DNA of 64,000 nucleotides, from positions 8,462,001 through 8,526,000 of the forward strand of contig NC_022657.1 in NCBI RefSeq assembly GCF_000494755.1, read 5' to 3'. The translations under genes were made by a program, and so were the position numbers. The notes under the pieces are model-generated. The model was not told the DNA's origin. It worked only from the letters and a program-made list of their open reading frames with translations, and made no database searches. How positions within the stretch are numbered: the first letter of the stretch is position 1; each line of letters begins with the position of its first letter. Origin of the DNA: Amorphoplanes friuliensis DSM 7358 (lineage in GTDB: Bacteria; Actinomycetota; Actinomycetes; Mycobacteriales; Micromonosporaceae). This document shows positions 1-8,831 of this stretch, piece after piece.

Positions 1-1
1 C

Positions 2-79
2 GTGGCCGATGAGCTGGTGGACTGGTCGCCCTCGGCCTGCGGCGGAGCGATCCGGCGGCTGGCCGCTCCCGACCTGTAG
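2..79 (+). CDS. 3' end of an unidentified protein (partial)
   Basis: An open frame enters from the left edge in the frame starting at base 2 and ends at a TAG at 77-79, giving the last 25 residues (ending IRRLAAPDL). High GC at third codon positions and the clean stop before the sdh promoter region support a real gene. Too little is present to name a family. It lies on the same strand as the sdh genes, with 135 bp to sdhC. Confidence 0.55.
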   Translation: MADELVDWSPSACGGAIRRLAAPDL

Positions 80-81
80 CA

Positions 82-101
82 CTTGGTAAGCCTTCCCTTA
101 C
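82..101. promoter_or_regulatory. Possible DtxR/IdeR-like iron box upstream of sdhC
   Basis: The segment contains GTAAG at 86-90 and CTTAC at 97-101, a perfect 5-bp inverted repeat with a 6-bp spacer. Aligned to the 19-bp DtxR/IdeR consensus (TTAGGTTAGSCTAACCTAA), bases 82-100 match about 13 positions. Iron-dependent control of an Fe-S/heme enzyme would make sense. This is a pattern match by eye only. Confidence 0.25.
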
Positions 102-214
102 ACAGCAGCCAGTCGACCTTCGTTGTAACGTGTGCCACACATTGCGGACGCACACCCATCAGGCGCGCCCGCCGGCAGACGCAGGTCACTGTCAGCACCG
201 TCAGGGAGACGTCA

Positions 215-1021
215 ATGACGACGACGGCAACGAGGTCGGATCCGGGGCGTTCGCGCGCTGCGATCGCGGCGAAGACGTTGCGTACGGACCGGTGGTGGTT
301 TCCGCCGCTGGTCACCTTCGTGGGTCTTGCCGCGTGGGTCACCTACGCGACCGTCCGTGTGTTCATGCACAGGGACTATTACGTCGATGCATATCACTAT
401 CTGACCCCGTTCTACTCACCGTGTCTGACCGACCGGTGCGTGGAGGGGGCCGCGGAGTTCGGCACCCCGCTACCGAGCTTCTGGCTCATCCCGGAGGCGG
501 CGCTCACGCTGCCGTTCCTGCTGCTCTTCCGCCTCACCTGTTACTACTACCGCAAGGCGTACTACCGCGCCTTCTGGCTGTCGCCGCCGGCCTGTGCCGT
601 GCCCGACGCCCACGAGAAGTATTCGGGTGAGACGCGGTTCCCGCTCGTCTTCCAGAACCTCCACCGGTACGCGTTCTACGCCGCCGCGATCATCTCGGTG
701 ATCAACACTTGGGATGCGATCGTGGCGTTCCAGTCCGGGGACAAGTTCGGGTTCGGGCTCGGCAACATCATCCTGGTCGGCAACGTCGTGATGCTGTGGG
801 CGTACACGTTGTCCTGCCACTCCTGCCGGCACATCGCCGGTGGACGGTTGAAGCACTTCTCGAAGCACCCGGTGCGGTACCGGTTCTGGACGTTCGTGTC
901 GAAGCTCAACGCCCGGCACATGATGCTGGCGTGGATCACGCTCGGCACGCTCGCCCTGACCGACTTCTACATCATGGCGCTCGCGGCGGGCTGGTGGCCC
1001 GACCTGCGCTTCATCAACTAA
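215..1021 (+). CDS. sdhC: Succinate dehydrogenase cytochrome b/membrane anchor subunit
   Basis: A 268-aa integral membrane protein that anchors SdhAB and carries electrons to the quinone pool. Five hydrophobic segments are visible at about 27-49, 88-110, 150-172, 180-202 and 236-262. Histidines near helix ends (NLHRYAF, SCRHIAGG, NARHMM) are candidates for heme ligands. Size and layout match the single-anchor type of mycobacterial Sdh1 (Rv0249c) rather than separate SdhC and SdhD. The frame is open back to base 83, but ATG 215 has GGAG 8 bp upstream and begins MTTTATRSD, so it is preferred. First gene of an operon with sdhA 9 bp downstream. Confidence 0.88.
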   Translation: MTTTATRSDPGRSRAAIAAKTLRTDRWWFPPLVTFVGLAAWVTYATVRVFMHRDYYVDAYHYLTPFYSPCLTDRCVEGAAEFGTPLPSFWLIPEAALTLPFLLLFRLTCYYYRKAYYRAFWLSPPACAVPDAHEKYSGETRFPLVFQNLHRYAFYAAAIISVINTWDAIVAFQSGDKFGFGLGNIILVGNVVMLWAYTLSCHSCRHIAGGRLKHFSKHPVRYRFWTFVSKLNARHMMLAWITLGTLALTDFYIMALAAGWWPDLRFIN

Positions 1022-1030
1022 GGGCCCCCA

Positions 1031-2941
1031 ATGACAACCCGAATCGAACGACACCACTACGACGTCGTCGTGATCGGCGCCGGTGGCGCCGGGCTGCGGG
1101 CGGCCATCGAGGCGCGGCTCGCCGGCAAGAAGACCGCCATCATCTCGAAGTCGCTGTTCGGCAAGGCGCACACCGTCATGGCCGAGGGCGGCGCGGCTGC
1201 CGCCATGGGCAACGTGAACAGCAAGGACAACTGGATGGTGCACTTCGGTGACACCATGCGGGGCGGCAAGTTCCTGAACAACTTCCGGATGGCGGAACTG
1301 CACGCCAAGGAGGCGCCGGAGCGCATCTGGGAGCTGGAGACGTACGGTGCGCTCTTCGACCGCACCAAGGACGGCAAGATCTCCCAGCGGAACTTCGGCG
1401 GCCACGAGTACCCGCGGCTGGCGCACGTCGGTGACCGGACCGGCCTGGAGCTGATCCGCACCCTGCAGCAGAAGATCGTCTCGCTGCAGCAGGAGGACTT
1501 CGCGGAGACCGGCAACTACGACTCCAAGATCCGGGTCTTCTCGGAGACGACGATCACCGAGCTGCTGCTCGACGGCAACAAGGTCGCCGGCGCGTTCGGC
1601 TACTACCGCGAGACGGGCGAGTTCATCCTGCTCGAGGCGCCCGCGGTGGTGCTCGCCACCGGCGGTGTCGGCCGGTCCTACAAGGTCACGTCGAACTCGT
1701 GGGAGTACACCGGTGACGGCCACGCGCTCGCCCTGCGGGCCGGCGCGACGCTGATCAACATGGAGTTCCTGCAGTTCCACCCGACCGGCATGGTCTGGCC
1801 GCCCAGCGTCAAGGGCATCCTGGTCACCGAGTCGGTCCGGGGCGACGGCGGTGTCCTGAAGAACACCGACGGCAAGCGGTTCATGTTCAACTACGTCCCC
1901 GACGTCTTCCGCCGGCAGTACGCGGAGACCGAGGAGGAGGCCGACCGCTGGTACAAGGACCCGGAGAACAACCGGCGTCCCCCCGAGCTCCTGCCCCGCG
2001 ACGAGGTCGCCCGCGCGATCAACAGCGAGGTCAAGGCCGGCCGGGGTACGAAGGCCGGCGGTGTCCTGCTCGACATCGCCAGCCGGCTTCCGGCCGAGGA
2101 GGTCCAGCGGCGCCTGCCGTCGATGTACCACCAGTTCAAGGAGCTGGCGGACGTCGACATCACCAAGGAGCCGATGGAGGTCGGCCCGACCTGTCACTAC
2201 GTGATGGGTGGTGTCGAGGTCGACCCGGATTCGGCGGCGGCCTTCGGCCACGTCGAGGGCCTGTTCGCAGCCGGTGAGGTGTCCGGCGGCATGCACGGCT
2301 CCAACCGGCTCGGCGGCAACTCGCTCTCCGACCTGCTGGTGTTCGGCAAGCGCGCGGGTGAGCACGCGGCCTCGTACACGGACGCGCTGGTCAAGCGGCC
2401 CAAGGTGACGACCTCGGACGTCGAGTCGGCGGTGGACGCCGCACTGGCGCCGCTGAGCCGAGAGGGCGGCGAGAACCCGTACCAATTGCAGCAGGACCTG
2501 CAGGCGGTCATGGGTGACCTGGTCGGCATCATCCGCCGGGAGGGTGAGCTGACCGACGCGCTGAAGCGGCTCCAGGAGCTGAAGCTCCGGGTGGCGAACG
2601 TCGGTGCGGCCGGCGGCCGCAAGTACAACCCGGGCTGGCACCTGGCCCTGGACCTGCGCAACATGCTCGTCGTCTCGGAGTGCACCGCGAAGGCGGCGCT
2701 GGAGCGGGAGGAGTCGCGCGGCGGCCACACCCGCGAGGACTTCCCGAAGATGAGCCCGCAGTGGCGGCTGCTCAACCTGGTGTGCTCGCTAGACGACACC
2801 GGCGACGTGCACCTCGAGCGCAAACCCGTACCGAGGATGCGCGACGAGCTGATCAAGCTCTTCGACCGCACGGAGCTCTCGAAGTATCTGACGGACGACG
2901 AACTGGCCGAGTACGACGCGGTAGTCGGGGAGGCGAAGTAA
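1031..2941 (+). CDS. sdhA: Succinate dehydrogenase flavoprotein subunit
   Basis: A 636-aa flavoprotein that oxidises succinate to fumarate in the TCA cycle and respiratory chain. The N-terminus has the FAD dinucleotide-binding stretch DVVVIGAGGAGLRAA (11-25). A His at about 47 in KAHTVMAEGG is the expected covalent FAD attachment site. The substrate/FAD-domain motif QFHPTG follows at about 250, and the C-terminal helical domain is complete. Length is normal. The TAA stop overlaps the ATG of sdhB by one base, so the two are likely translationally coupled. Confidence 0.95.
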   Translation: MTTRIERHHYDVVVIGAGGAGLRAAIEARLAGKKTAIISKSLFGKAHTVMAEGGAAAAMGNVNSKDNWMVHFGDTMRGGKFLNNFRMAELHAKEAPERIWELETYGALFDRTKDGKISQRNFGGHEYPRLAHVGDRTGLELIRTLQQKIVSLQQEDFAETGNYDSKIRVFSETTITELLLDGNKVAGAFGYYRETGEFILLEAPAVVLATGGVGRSYKVTSNSWEYTGDGHALALRAGATLINMEFLQFHPTGMVWPPSVKGILVTESVRGDGGVLKNTDGKRFMFNYVPDVFRRQYAETEEEADRWYKDPENNRRPPELLPRDEVARAINSEVKAGRGTKAGGVLLDIASRLPAEEVQRRLPSMYHQFKELADVDITKEPMEVGPTCHYVMGGVEVDPDSAAAFGHVEGLFAAGEVSGGMHGSNRLGGNSLSDLLVFGKRAGEHAASYTDALVKRPKVTTSDVESAVDAALAPLSREGGENPYQLQQDLQAVMGDLVGIIRREGELTDALKRLQELKLRVANVGAAGGRKYNPGWHLALDLRNMLVVSECTAKAALEREESRGGHTREDFPKMSPQWRLLNLVCSLDDTGDVHLERKPVPRMRDELIKLFDRTELSKYLTDDELAEYDAVVGEAK

Positions 2942-3963
2942 TGGAGCGTCACTTTCGGGTGTGGCGGGGCGACTCGTCGGGTGGTGAGATCCAGGACTTC
3001 GACGTCGAGGTGAACGAGGGTGAGGTTGTCCTCGACATCATCCACCGGCTCCAGGCGACGCAGACCCCGGATCTGGCCTGCCGCTGGAACTGCAAGGCCG
3101 GCAAGTGCGGCTCCTGCTCCATGGAGATCAACGGCAAGCCGCGCCTGGGCTGCATGACGCGCATGTCCACCTTCGAGGAGGACGAGACCGTCACGATCAC
3201 GCCGCTGCGGGCCTTCCCGATCATCCGCGACCTGGTCACGGACGTCTCGTTCAACTACGAGAAGGCGCGCGAGACACCGGCGTTCGCACCGCCGCCGGGG
3301 GTCAAGCCCGGTGACTACCGGATGCAGCAGATCGACGTGGAACGCTCGCAGGAGTTCCGCAAGTGCATCGAGTGTTTCCTCTGCCAGAACACCTGCCACG
3401 TGGTCCGCGATCACGAGGAGAACAAAGAGGCGTTCTCCGGCCCGCGCTATTTCATCCGCGCGGCCGAGCTCGACATGCACCCGCTGGACGACCGCGAGGA
3501 CCGCAAGGAATACGCCCAGGCACATCAGGGTCTCGGTTATTGCAACATCACCAAGTGCTGCACCGAGGTCTGCCCCGAGCACATCAAGATCACTGACAAC
3601 GCGATCATTCCGATGAAGGAACGTGTCGTCGACCGTCGTTACGACCCGCTGGTCTGGCTCGGCCGCAAGATCTTCCGCCGGGACCAGATGGAAAGCCCTC
3701 AGCCGGCCCGCGCCGGCGGCGGCAGTGGTGGCACCACCATGGCTCCGAGCACGCCGGAGGGCGTCACCGGGGTCGCCTCGGGCCTGAGCACCTCGGGTGC
3801 CCGCCTGCCAGAACCCCCCGCCGTGAACGCCGACGGCAGGCTCGACGTCGCGGAACTCCTGTCGCACCAGGCGGGCGGTCCGTCGCCCTTCGGTGACGAC
3901 CAGGAATTCCCGCTGCCGACGGGCCACATTGCCTATCAACACCCAGAACCGGACAAAGACTGA
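2941..3963 (+). CDS. sdhB: Succinate dehydrogenase iron-sulfur subunit with a long C-terminal tail
   Basis: A 340-aa subunit that passes electrons from FAD to the membrane anchor through three Fe-S clusters. The [2Fe-2S] ligands are Cys47, 51, 56 and 59, followed by a later Cys in LGCMT. The ferredoxin-like half has CIECFLCQNTC and CNITKCCTEVCP for the other two clusters. Family members are usually about 250 aa. Here roughly 90 extra residues rich in Gly, Pro and Ser follow residue 250, with no recognised domain. Codon use stays strongly coding through the tail, so it is not read-through of a broken stop. A terminator follows at once. Confidence 0.93.
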   Translation: MERHFRVWRGDSSGGEIQDFDVEVNEGEVVLDIIHRLQATQTPDLACRWNCKAGKCGSCSMEINGKPRLGCMTRMSTFEEDETVTITPLRAFPIIRDLVTDVSFNYEKARETPAFAPPPGVKPGDYRMQQIDVERSQEFRKCIECFLCQNTCHVVRDHEENKEAFSGPRYFIRAAELDMHPLDDREDRKEYAQAHQGLGYCNITKCCTEVCPEHIKITDNAIIPMKERVVDRRYDPLVWLGRKIFRRDQMESPQPARAGGGSGGTTMAPSTPEGVTGVASGLSTSGARLPEPPAVNADGRLDVAELLSHQAGGPSPFGDDQEFPLPTGHIAYQHPEPDKD

Positions 3964-3972
3964 GCTGATCGG

Positions 3973-3999
3973 AAAGGGCCCGCTCCGGCGGGCCTTTTT
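3973..3999 (+). terminator. Rho-independent terminator of the sdh operon
   Basis: Ten bases after the sdhB stop, AAAGGGCCCGC pairs with GCGGGCCTTT around a TCCG loop, with one bulged G. The right arm runs into five T and then CTTTT. This is a classic intrinsic terminator and ends the sdhCAB transcript. Confidence 0.85.
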
Positions 4000-4081
4000 C
4001 TTTTCCCCGGTACGCCCGGACGGGGTCGAATTCAGTTCACGTCTGCGCTAAGTTCCGTCCACCTTCGAAAAGAGTGGGGAC

Positions 4082-5164
4082 ATGGCGAAGCGGATCCGGC
4101 GAGGTTTCCTGGCGGCATTTCTGGCCACGGCCGGTGTGCTGTTGTTGCCGCTGAGCGCGGCGGTCGCGGCGCCGCCGGCCAGCTACGACGAGTTGCTGGT
4201 GGTCGAGGCGCAGCCGTCGTCGACCCTTCGGCCCGGCGGCCTGCTCGATCTGAACCTGTCGGCTTCGTATTACCCCTCCGAGGTCGCTCAGCACCGGACG
4301 GTGGTGATGGAGCTCCCGGCCGGGGTCACGTTCGGCAAGGCCGACAACGACTACTCGGCCGGGCCGTGTGTGCCGGACGCGTCGGGGCGGGTCGTCACGT
4401 GCACGACCCAGGACCCGGTCGACGAGCGCCCGGCCCTCAACGCCCAGTGGTTCGTGACGGCTGAGCTGGGCGAGGACCTGCCGCCCGGCCAGAACATCAC
4501 CGTCAAGACCACCCTGACGACGGAGATTCCCGACCCGGATCTGTCGAACAACGTCGGCAGCTGGGACTTCTTCATCGCCGGGCCCGTCGACATGTCCGCC
4601 ACCATCAGCGCGCCGCCCGGGCCGTGGCGTGCGGGCTCCGAGTTCGACGCGACGATCACGCTGGTCAACAACGGACCGAACCGCTCACCCACCCAGCTGT
4701 ACACGACGTACTCCCCCAGCACGCTGGGGCTGCAGGGCTGGCCCGACGAGTGCGAGCTCTACCGCGGCACGTGGAATTGCACCTTCCCGATGCTTGAGGC
4801 CGGAGCGACCCGCAAGATCACCCTGCGCGTCCGGGTCCCGGAGTCCGAAGCGACGTCGGTGGAGCTGAGCTCGACGATCCTCCCGACCGCGCCGGACACC
4901 GATCGGAGCAACAACGAGGGCACGTACGCGGCCGACCTGCTCAAACCGTCGACCAGCCCGAGTCCGAGCCCGAGCCCGAGTCCGACCGTGACGCCGACTG
5001 TGACGCCGACAGGCAACAGCGGCGGCTCCGCCGGCGGCGAACCGTCCCTGCCGATCACCGGTGCACCCGTCGGCGGGCTCGTCCTGCTCGCCCTGACCCT
5101 GCTGGCCGTCGGCGCCGGTGTCCTGCTGCTGTCCCACCGCACCGCTGAAACGACGGAGATCTGA
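4082..5164 (+). CDS. LPITG-anchored surface protein with DUF11-like repeats, copy 1
   Basis: A 360-aa secreted protein. A signal peptide (about 1-29, basic then hydrophobic, ending VAAPP) precedes two beta-rich segments of the DUF11/conserved-repeat type (patterns such as DNDYSAGPC and PDPDLSNNVGSW). A Ser-Pro linker (SPSPSPSPS, about 292-310), the sorting motif LPITG at about 323, a hydrophobic helix and a short tail follow. The tail SHRTAETTEI is less basic than usual. No sortase gene is in the window. The next gene starts 1 bp after its stop and is a paralog, so this is a tandem duplication in one operon. Precise function unknown. Confidence 0.75.
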   Translation: MAKRIRRGFLAAFLATAGVLLLPLSAAVAAPPASYDELLVVEAQPSSTLRPGGLLDLNLSASYYPSEVAQHRTVVMELPAGVTFGKADNDYSAGPCVPDASGRVVTCTTQDPVDERPALNAQWFVTAELGEDLPPGQNITVKTTLTTEIPDPDLSNNVGSWDFFIAGPVDMSATISAPPGPWRAGSEFDATITLVNNGPNRSPTQLYTTYSPSTLGLQGWPDECELYRGTWNCTFPMLEAGATRKITLRVRVPESEATSVELSSTILPTAPDTDRSNNEGTYAADLLKPSTSPSPSPSPSPTVTPTVTPTGNSGGSAGGEPSLPITGAPVGGLVLLALTLLAVGAGVLLLSHRTAETTEI

Positions 5165-5165
5165 G

Positions 5166-6221
5166 ATGGCGACCCTGCTTCACCGCACCGCAGCGGCAAC
5201 AGCCGCGCTGACCCTGGGTGTGCTGGGCCTCGGCGGTCCGGCCGCGGCGGCGCCACCGGCCTCCTACGACGAGACCATCGGGTTCTACAACCAGGCCGGG
5301 CGTGACGCGATCGCACCCGGCAGCTCGGTCACGTTTGTCATCACCTCGGGCTACGACTTCATCCCGCCGCAGCAGAAGAAGGTCGTGGTGGAGCTGCCCG
5401 ACGGCGTCACCTTCACCAAGGCCGACAGTCCGTACGCCTCGGGCCCCTGTGTCGCGGACGCCACCGGTTCCGTGGTGACCTGCACCAACATCGTGGACCC
5501 GGCGCAGAAGGGCAGTCAGGCGAACTGGTGGGTCACGACCAAGGTCGCCGACGACGTGCCGGAGGGCACCTCGCTGACCGCGAAGGCGACGCTGACCACG
5601 GAGTTGCCGGACCCGGATCCAGCCAACAACGTGGAGAGCTGGACCTTGCTGGTCAACACCGGCGGCGACATGTCGGTGACGATCAGCGCGCCGCCGGGAC
5701 CCTGGCAGATCGGCTCGAAGTTCACCGCCCGGATCACCATTCACAACAACGGCCCGTACCGGGCGATGGCGAGCATGAAGACGTCCATCAACCCCGTCGA
5801 GCTGGGAAATTCCGGCTGGCCGGCAAACTGCGGCGCGGACGCCGGCTCGAGCACGTGCACCTTCGACGATCCGATCGACGCGGGCGGATCCCTGGTCCTG
5901 GACATCAAGATCACGGTCCCCGCCCGGGCGGACGGCGACGACATCACGCTGGCCCCGGAGATCTACCCGACGGCTCCGGACCCCAACGGAGAAAACAACA
6001 CGGCGAGCTACCACGCGAAGCTCATCAGGGCGACCACTTCACCGTCGCCCTCCCCCTCGCCCACCACCACGCCGGCCGTTCCTGACGACAACCAGGCCGG
6101 TGACGAGCCGTCGCTGCCGATCACGGGCTCGTCCACCGCGCCTCTGGCTGTCGCCGGTCTGAGCCTGCTCACCGCCGGAGCCGCGGCGCTCCTGCTCGCC
6201 CGCAGGCGGCGAACCCGGTAA
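5166..6221 (+). CDS. LPITG-anchored surface protein with DUF11-like repeats, copy 2
   Basis: A 351-aa paralog of the preceding protein with the same plan: signal peptide, paired beta-rich DUF11-like segments (shared phrases APPASYDE, PDPDPANN, SAPPGPW), a SPSPSPSP linker, LPITG at about 317, a hydrophobic helix and an RRRRTR tail typical of sortase substrates. ATG 5166 follows the previous stop by one base; the same frame is open further upstream but would overlap copy 1. Probably covalently fixed to peptidoglycan. Role unknown. Confidence 0.75.
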   Translation: MATLLHRTAAATAALTLGVLGLGGPAAAAPPASYDETIGFYNQAGRDAIAPGSSVTFVITSGYDFIPPQQKKVVVELPDGVTFTKADSPYASGPCVADATGSVVTCTNIVDPAQKGSQANWWVTTKVADDVPEGTSLTAKATLTTELPDPDPANNVESWTLLVNTGGDMSVTISAPPGPWQIGSKFTARITIHNNGPYRAMASMKTSINPVELGNSGWPANCGADAGSSTCTFDDPIDAGGSLVLDIKITVPARADGDDITLAPEIYPTAPDPNGENNTASYHAKLIRATTSPSPSPSPTTTPAVPDDNQAGDEPSLPITGSSTAPLAVAGLSLLTAGAAALLLARRRRTR

Positions 6222-6224
6222 AGC

Positions 6225-7367
6225 TCAGGCGCGAAGCCGGGTGATTTCCGAGCGGGCGTGCTGCACGTCGTCGGTGTCCCGTCCACCGGCCTCGGCGATC
6301 TCCTCGGCGAGGTCGTTCGCGGCGGCGAGCACATGCTTGGCACGCTGCTTCTCGCGGTGCCCGTGCTGGGCCTTGCGGTACGCGCGGCGGGTCCGCCAGC
6401 CGCCTGCCGCCGCGGTCACCTCGGCCTCGGTGAGCAGCCCGGTCTCGGTTTCGGGGGCGAGGATGTCGCGCAGCCAGCCCTGCTCCTGCGGTGCCGCGAG
6501 GCGGAACGCCAGCCACAGCAGGAGCAGGTCGGCGATCGGCATGACCACGAACCACAGCAGGAGCACCCCGACCGTGCCGGCCAGCAGGTATCCGAGCGCG
6601 CTCATGTCGTCCCAGGCGCCGTGCGCGACCATCGCCGCGAGCATCAGCAGCAGACCGCGGAGCCGGTGCGTACGCTCGCCCCGGCCGAGCAGCCACATGA
6701 CGCCGGAGCAGAAGACCGCGCTGAACAGCACGTGCCCGAAAAGCCCGGAGGCGCTGCGGATCAGCACGATCTGCCACGCGGAACCGACCTGGTCGGCGCC
6801 GAAGTTCATCGCGGTGTTGTTGAAGGCGTACAGGACGTCCTCGGAGATCTGGAAGCCGAGCCCGATGTAGGCGCCGATGATGAGCCCGTCGAACGGGCTG
6901 CGTACCAGCTTGCGGGCCAGCCCGAGCAGCAGGATCAGCCCGAGGCCCTTGCCGATCTCCTCGTTGATCGGCGCGGTCAGCCCGGCACCCCAGTCGTTGA
7001 CCCAGGCCTGCCCGAACGCCTTGCCGTAGAGCGACAGGAACGCCCCGTTGGCGGGCAACGCGATCCAGAAGGTGGCGGCGGCCGCACCCCACACGAACGC
7101 GGCGACCAGGAGGCTTCCGGGCTGTCGCGTGTACCTGTTGTGGTAGGCCAGCAGGACCAGCCACGGGATGGTGTAGATCGCGAACGCCAGCACCCCGGTG
7201 CCCAGCCCGACGCCGTACGCGCCGGCGCCCGAACCGTAGTACTGCACCATCTGCCAGACGCCGCCGGCAACCCCGAGGGCGTAGACCCAGAAGCACAGGT
7301 TGCGGGGCTGCAGGAGCCGGAAGGGCTCACCCCAGCCGGAGGCCTCGAGCGCAGCAGCCCGGGTCAC
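6225..7367 (-). CDS. PrsW family intramembrane metalloprotease
   Basis: A 380-aa polytopic membrane protein with about eight hydrophobic segments. The family's metal-binding signature is present: NEEIGKG with Glu136-Glu137, then HVLFSAVF, then VAHGAWDD. In Bacillus, PrsW does site-1 cleavage of an anti-sigma factor; that role is not shown here. The C-terminal 80 residues are charged and cytoplasmic. Start is GTG 7367, whose GTGA overlaps the stop of the upstream gene, so the pair is coupled. Its stop lies 3 bp from the stop of the convergent surface-protein gene. Confidence 0.8.
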   Translation of the reverse strand: MTRAAALEASGWGEPFRLLQPRNLCFWVYALGVAGGVWQMVQYYGSGAGAYGVGLGTGVLAFAIYTIPWLVLLAYHNRYTRQPGSLLVAAFVWGAAAATFWIALPANGAFLSLYGKAFGQAWVNDWGAGLTAPINEEIGKGLGLILLLGLARKLVRSPFDGLIIGAYIGLGFQISEDVLYAFNNTAMNFGADQVGSAWQIVLIRSASGLFGHVLFSAVFCSGVMWLLGRGERTHRLRGLLLMLAAMVAHGAWDDMSALGYLLAGTVGVLLLWFVVMPIADLLLLWLAFRLAAPQEQGWLRDILAPETETGLLTEAEVTAAAGGWRTRRAYRKAQHGHREKQRAKHVLAAANDLAEEIAEAGGRDTDDVQHARSEITRLRA

Positions 7368-7987
7368 GACCGGGCCTCCACCGAGACGCTGCGCAGCATC
7401 GCGCTGATCTGGCCGTTGTGGGCGGACAGCTGACTTTCCGCACCGCTGACCTCGATCGCCAGTCCCCGGCCGTCGGGCAGGACGTACGCCGCGATGATGC
7501 CGTCGCTGGACGTGCTGGTGTAGTTCTCCACGACACCGGCGATGCCGCCGGCCGCGTTCACGGCACCCCGGCTGCCGTCGATGGTGAACTCGGGCCGGTC
7601 GTCGGAGCGGCTCTCGTTGCGGTTGAGCTGGTCCAGCAGCGCGTTCGCATCACCGGCGAACGGCGCGACCTGGATCTGCGCGCCGACCCCGCTCCGGGCC
7701 ACCGTCGCCGTGGACGACCCGGTCCCGGGTTGCACCGTGCTCGCGCCCACCAGGAGCCCGTCGATGAGCAGCCACCCCACCGGCGGGGTGACCGTCAGAC
7801 CGCTGCTCAGATTGAGCCGGTCACCGGCGCGGACGACGTCGTCCTCCGCGATGTGGTGATCGATCCACGGGATGACCGCCCGCAGGACAACCGCGATCAC
7901 CAGCACCACCAGCGCGGGGAGAAGACTCCGCCGATCGAGGCCCAGCCAGCGCCGCTCCACGGGTATCCAGCTGCGAGATCTCGCCAT
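7364..7987 (-). CDS. Membrane-anchored protein of unknown function
   Basis: A 207-aa protein with one N-terminal transmembrane segment (about 21-42, LLPALVVLVIAVVL) and a soluble domain that is probably outside the cell. The frame is open further upstream, but ATG 7987 gives a normal basic-then-hydrophobic start. No domain was recognised. It overlaps the PrsW gene by 4 bp (GTGA). Since PrsW proteases act on membrane-anchored proteins, it is a possible substrate or partner; this is inference from position only. Confidence 0.6.
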   Translation of the reverse strand: MARSRSWIPVERRWLGLDRRSLLPALVVLVIAVVLRAVIPWIDHHIAEDDVVRAGDRLNLSSGLTVTPPVGWLLIDGLLVGASTVQPGTGSSTATVARSGVGAQIQVAPFAGDANALLDQLNRNESRSDDRPEFTIDGSRGAVNAAGGIAGVVENYTSTSSDGIIAAYVLPDGRGLAIEVSGAESQLSAHNGQISAMLRSVSVEARS

Positions 7988-8047
7988 GGAGTCACTCTCA
8001 CACACACGGTGATCCACCGCAGGCCAGGCGAAGGTAGGGTTCCGCGG

Positions 8048-8776
8048 GTGGAAATCGTGACCAGCGGGGACAGGCCCGACCTGCACGAGAAGGCCGCCGC
8101 CGCGTTCAAGGAGCGCTGGCCGGAGTTCATCTTCCACGACGCGACATCCAAGAAGTACATGAGCCGGGTCAAGCAGCACTTCGGCGGTTTCGACATCACG
8201 GTGCTCGACAACGGCGCCGTGGCTGCCGGTGGCTGGGGTGTGCCGATTCCGTGGAGCGGCGACGCCGACGACTTGCCGTCGGGCTACGACGAGGCGCTGG
8301 TCCGAGCCGTGCAGGCCCGGGAGGCAGGCATTCCGGCCACCACACTGAGCTTCATGGCCGCCGCGGTGGCCTCGGCGTATGACAAGCGTGGACTTGCCAA
8401 GACTGTCCTCCAGGAGTTGACGCGACGGGCCCACGAGGCCGGCCTCGTCCATGTCATTGCTCCGCTGCGACCGACCTGGAAGCACCGGTACCCGACGGTG
8501 TCCATGGCGGAATACGCCGCGTGGGCACGCGCGGACGGGCTCTCGATCGATCCGTGGATCCGTACGCATCAGCGGATGGGCGCACGGGTGCTCGGCCCGG
8601 CGCCGCGCTCGATGGTCATCGAGGGCACCGTCGCGGAATGGGAGGACTGGACGGGCATGGTCTTCCCGGCCACGCACGACTATGTCGTCCCGGACGCGCT
8701 GAACCTGGTCAGAATCGACGTGGATCAGGACCGCGGAGTCTACGTCGAGCAGAATCTCTGGGTTCAGCACCGCTAA
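8048..8776 (+). CDS. GNAT-like N-acetyltransferase
   Basis: A 242-aa cytoplasmic protein from GTG 8048, divergent from the membrane-protein gene. The central part fits the GNAT fold: SFMAAAVASAYDKRGLAKTV resembles motif A with the acetyl-CoA loop, followed by HVIAPLRPTWKHRYP. Similar actinobacterial proteins are annotated as GNAT family, often with a fixed neighbourhood of unknown role. Substrate unknown. The same frame is open far upstream, but that part is antisense to the neighbouring gene. Confidence 0.6.
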   Translation: MEIVTSGDRPDLHEKAAAAFKERWPEFIFHDATSKKYMSRVKQHFGGFDITVLDNGAVAAGGWGVPIPWSGDADDLPSGYDEALVRAVQAREAGIPATTLSFMAAAVASAYDKRGLAKTVLQELTRRAHEAGLVHVIAPLRPTWKHRYPTVSMAEYAAWARADGLSIDPWIRTHQRMGARVLGPAPRSMVIEGTVAEWEDWTGMVFPATHDYVVPDALNLVRIDVDQDRGVYVEQNLWVQHR

Positions 8777-8831
8777 CCCGGCCGAAACCTGAGTAGTCGC
8801 ACACACGTTCTAACCGGCGTAGAGTGGGCCG

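Noticed and set aside
470..2728. 752-residue open frame antisense to sdhC/sdhA
   Set aside because: It is a GC-driven shadow of sdhA. The translation is Arg/Val/Leu-rich without any domain, and the sense strand has full sdhA.
2197..3942. 581-residue antisense frame over sdhA/sdhB
   Set aside because: Same reason; the composition is low in information and the sense genes are certain.
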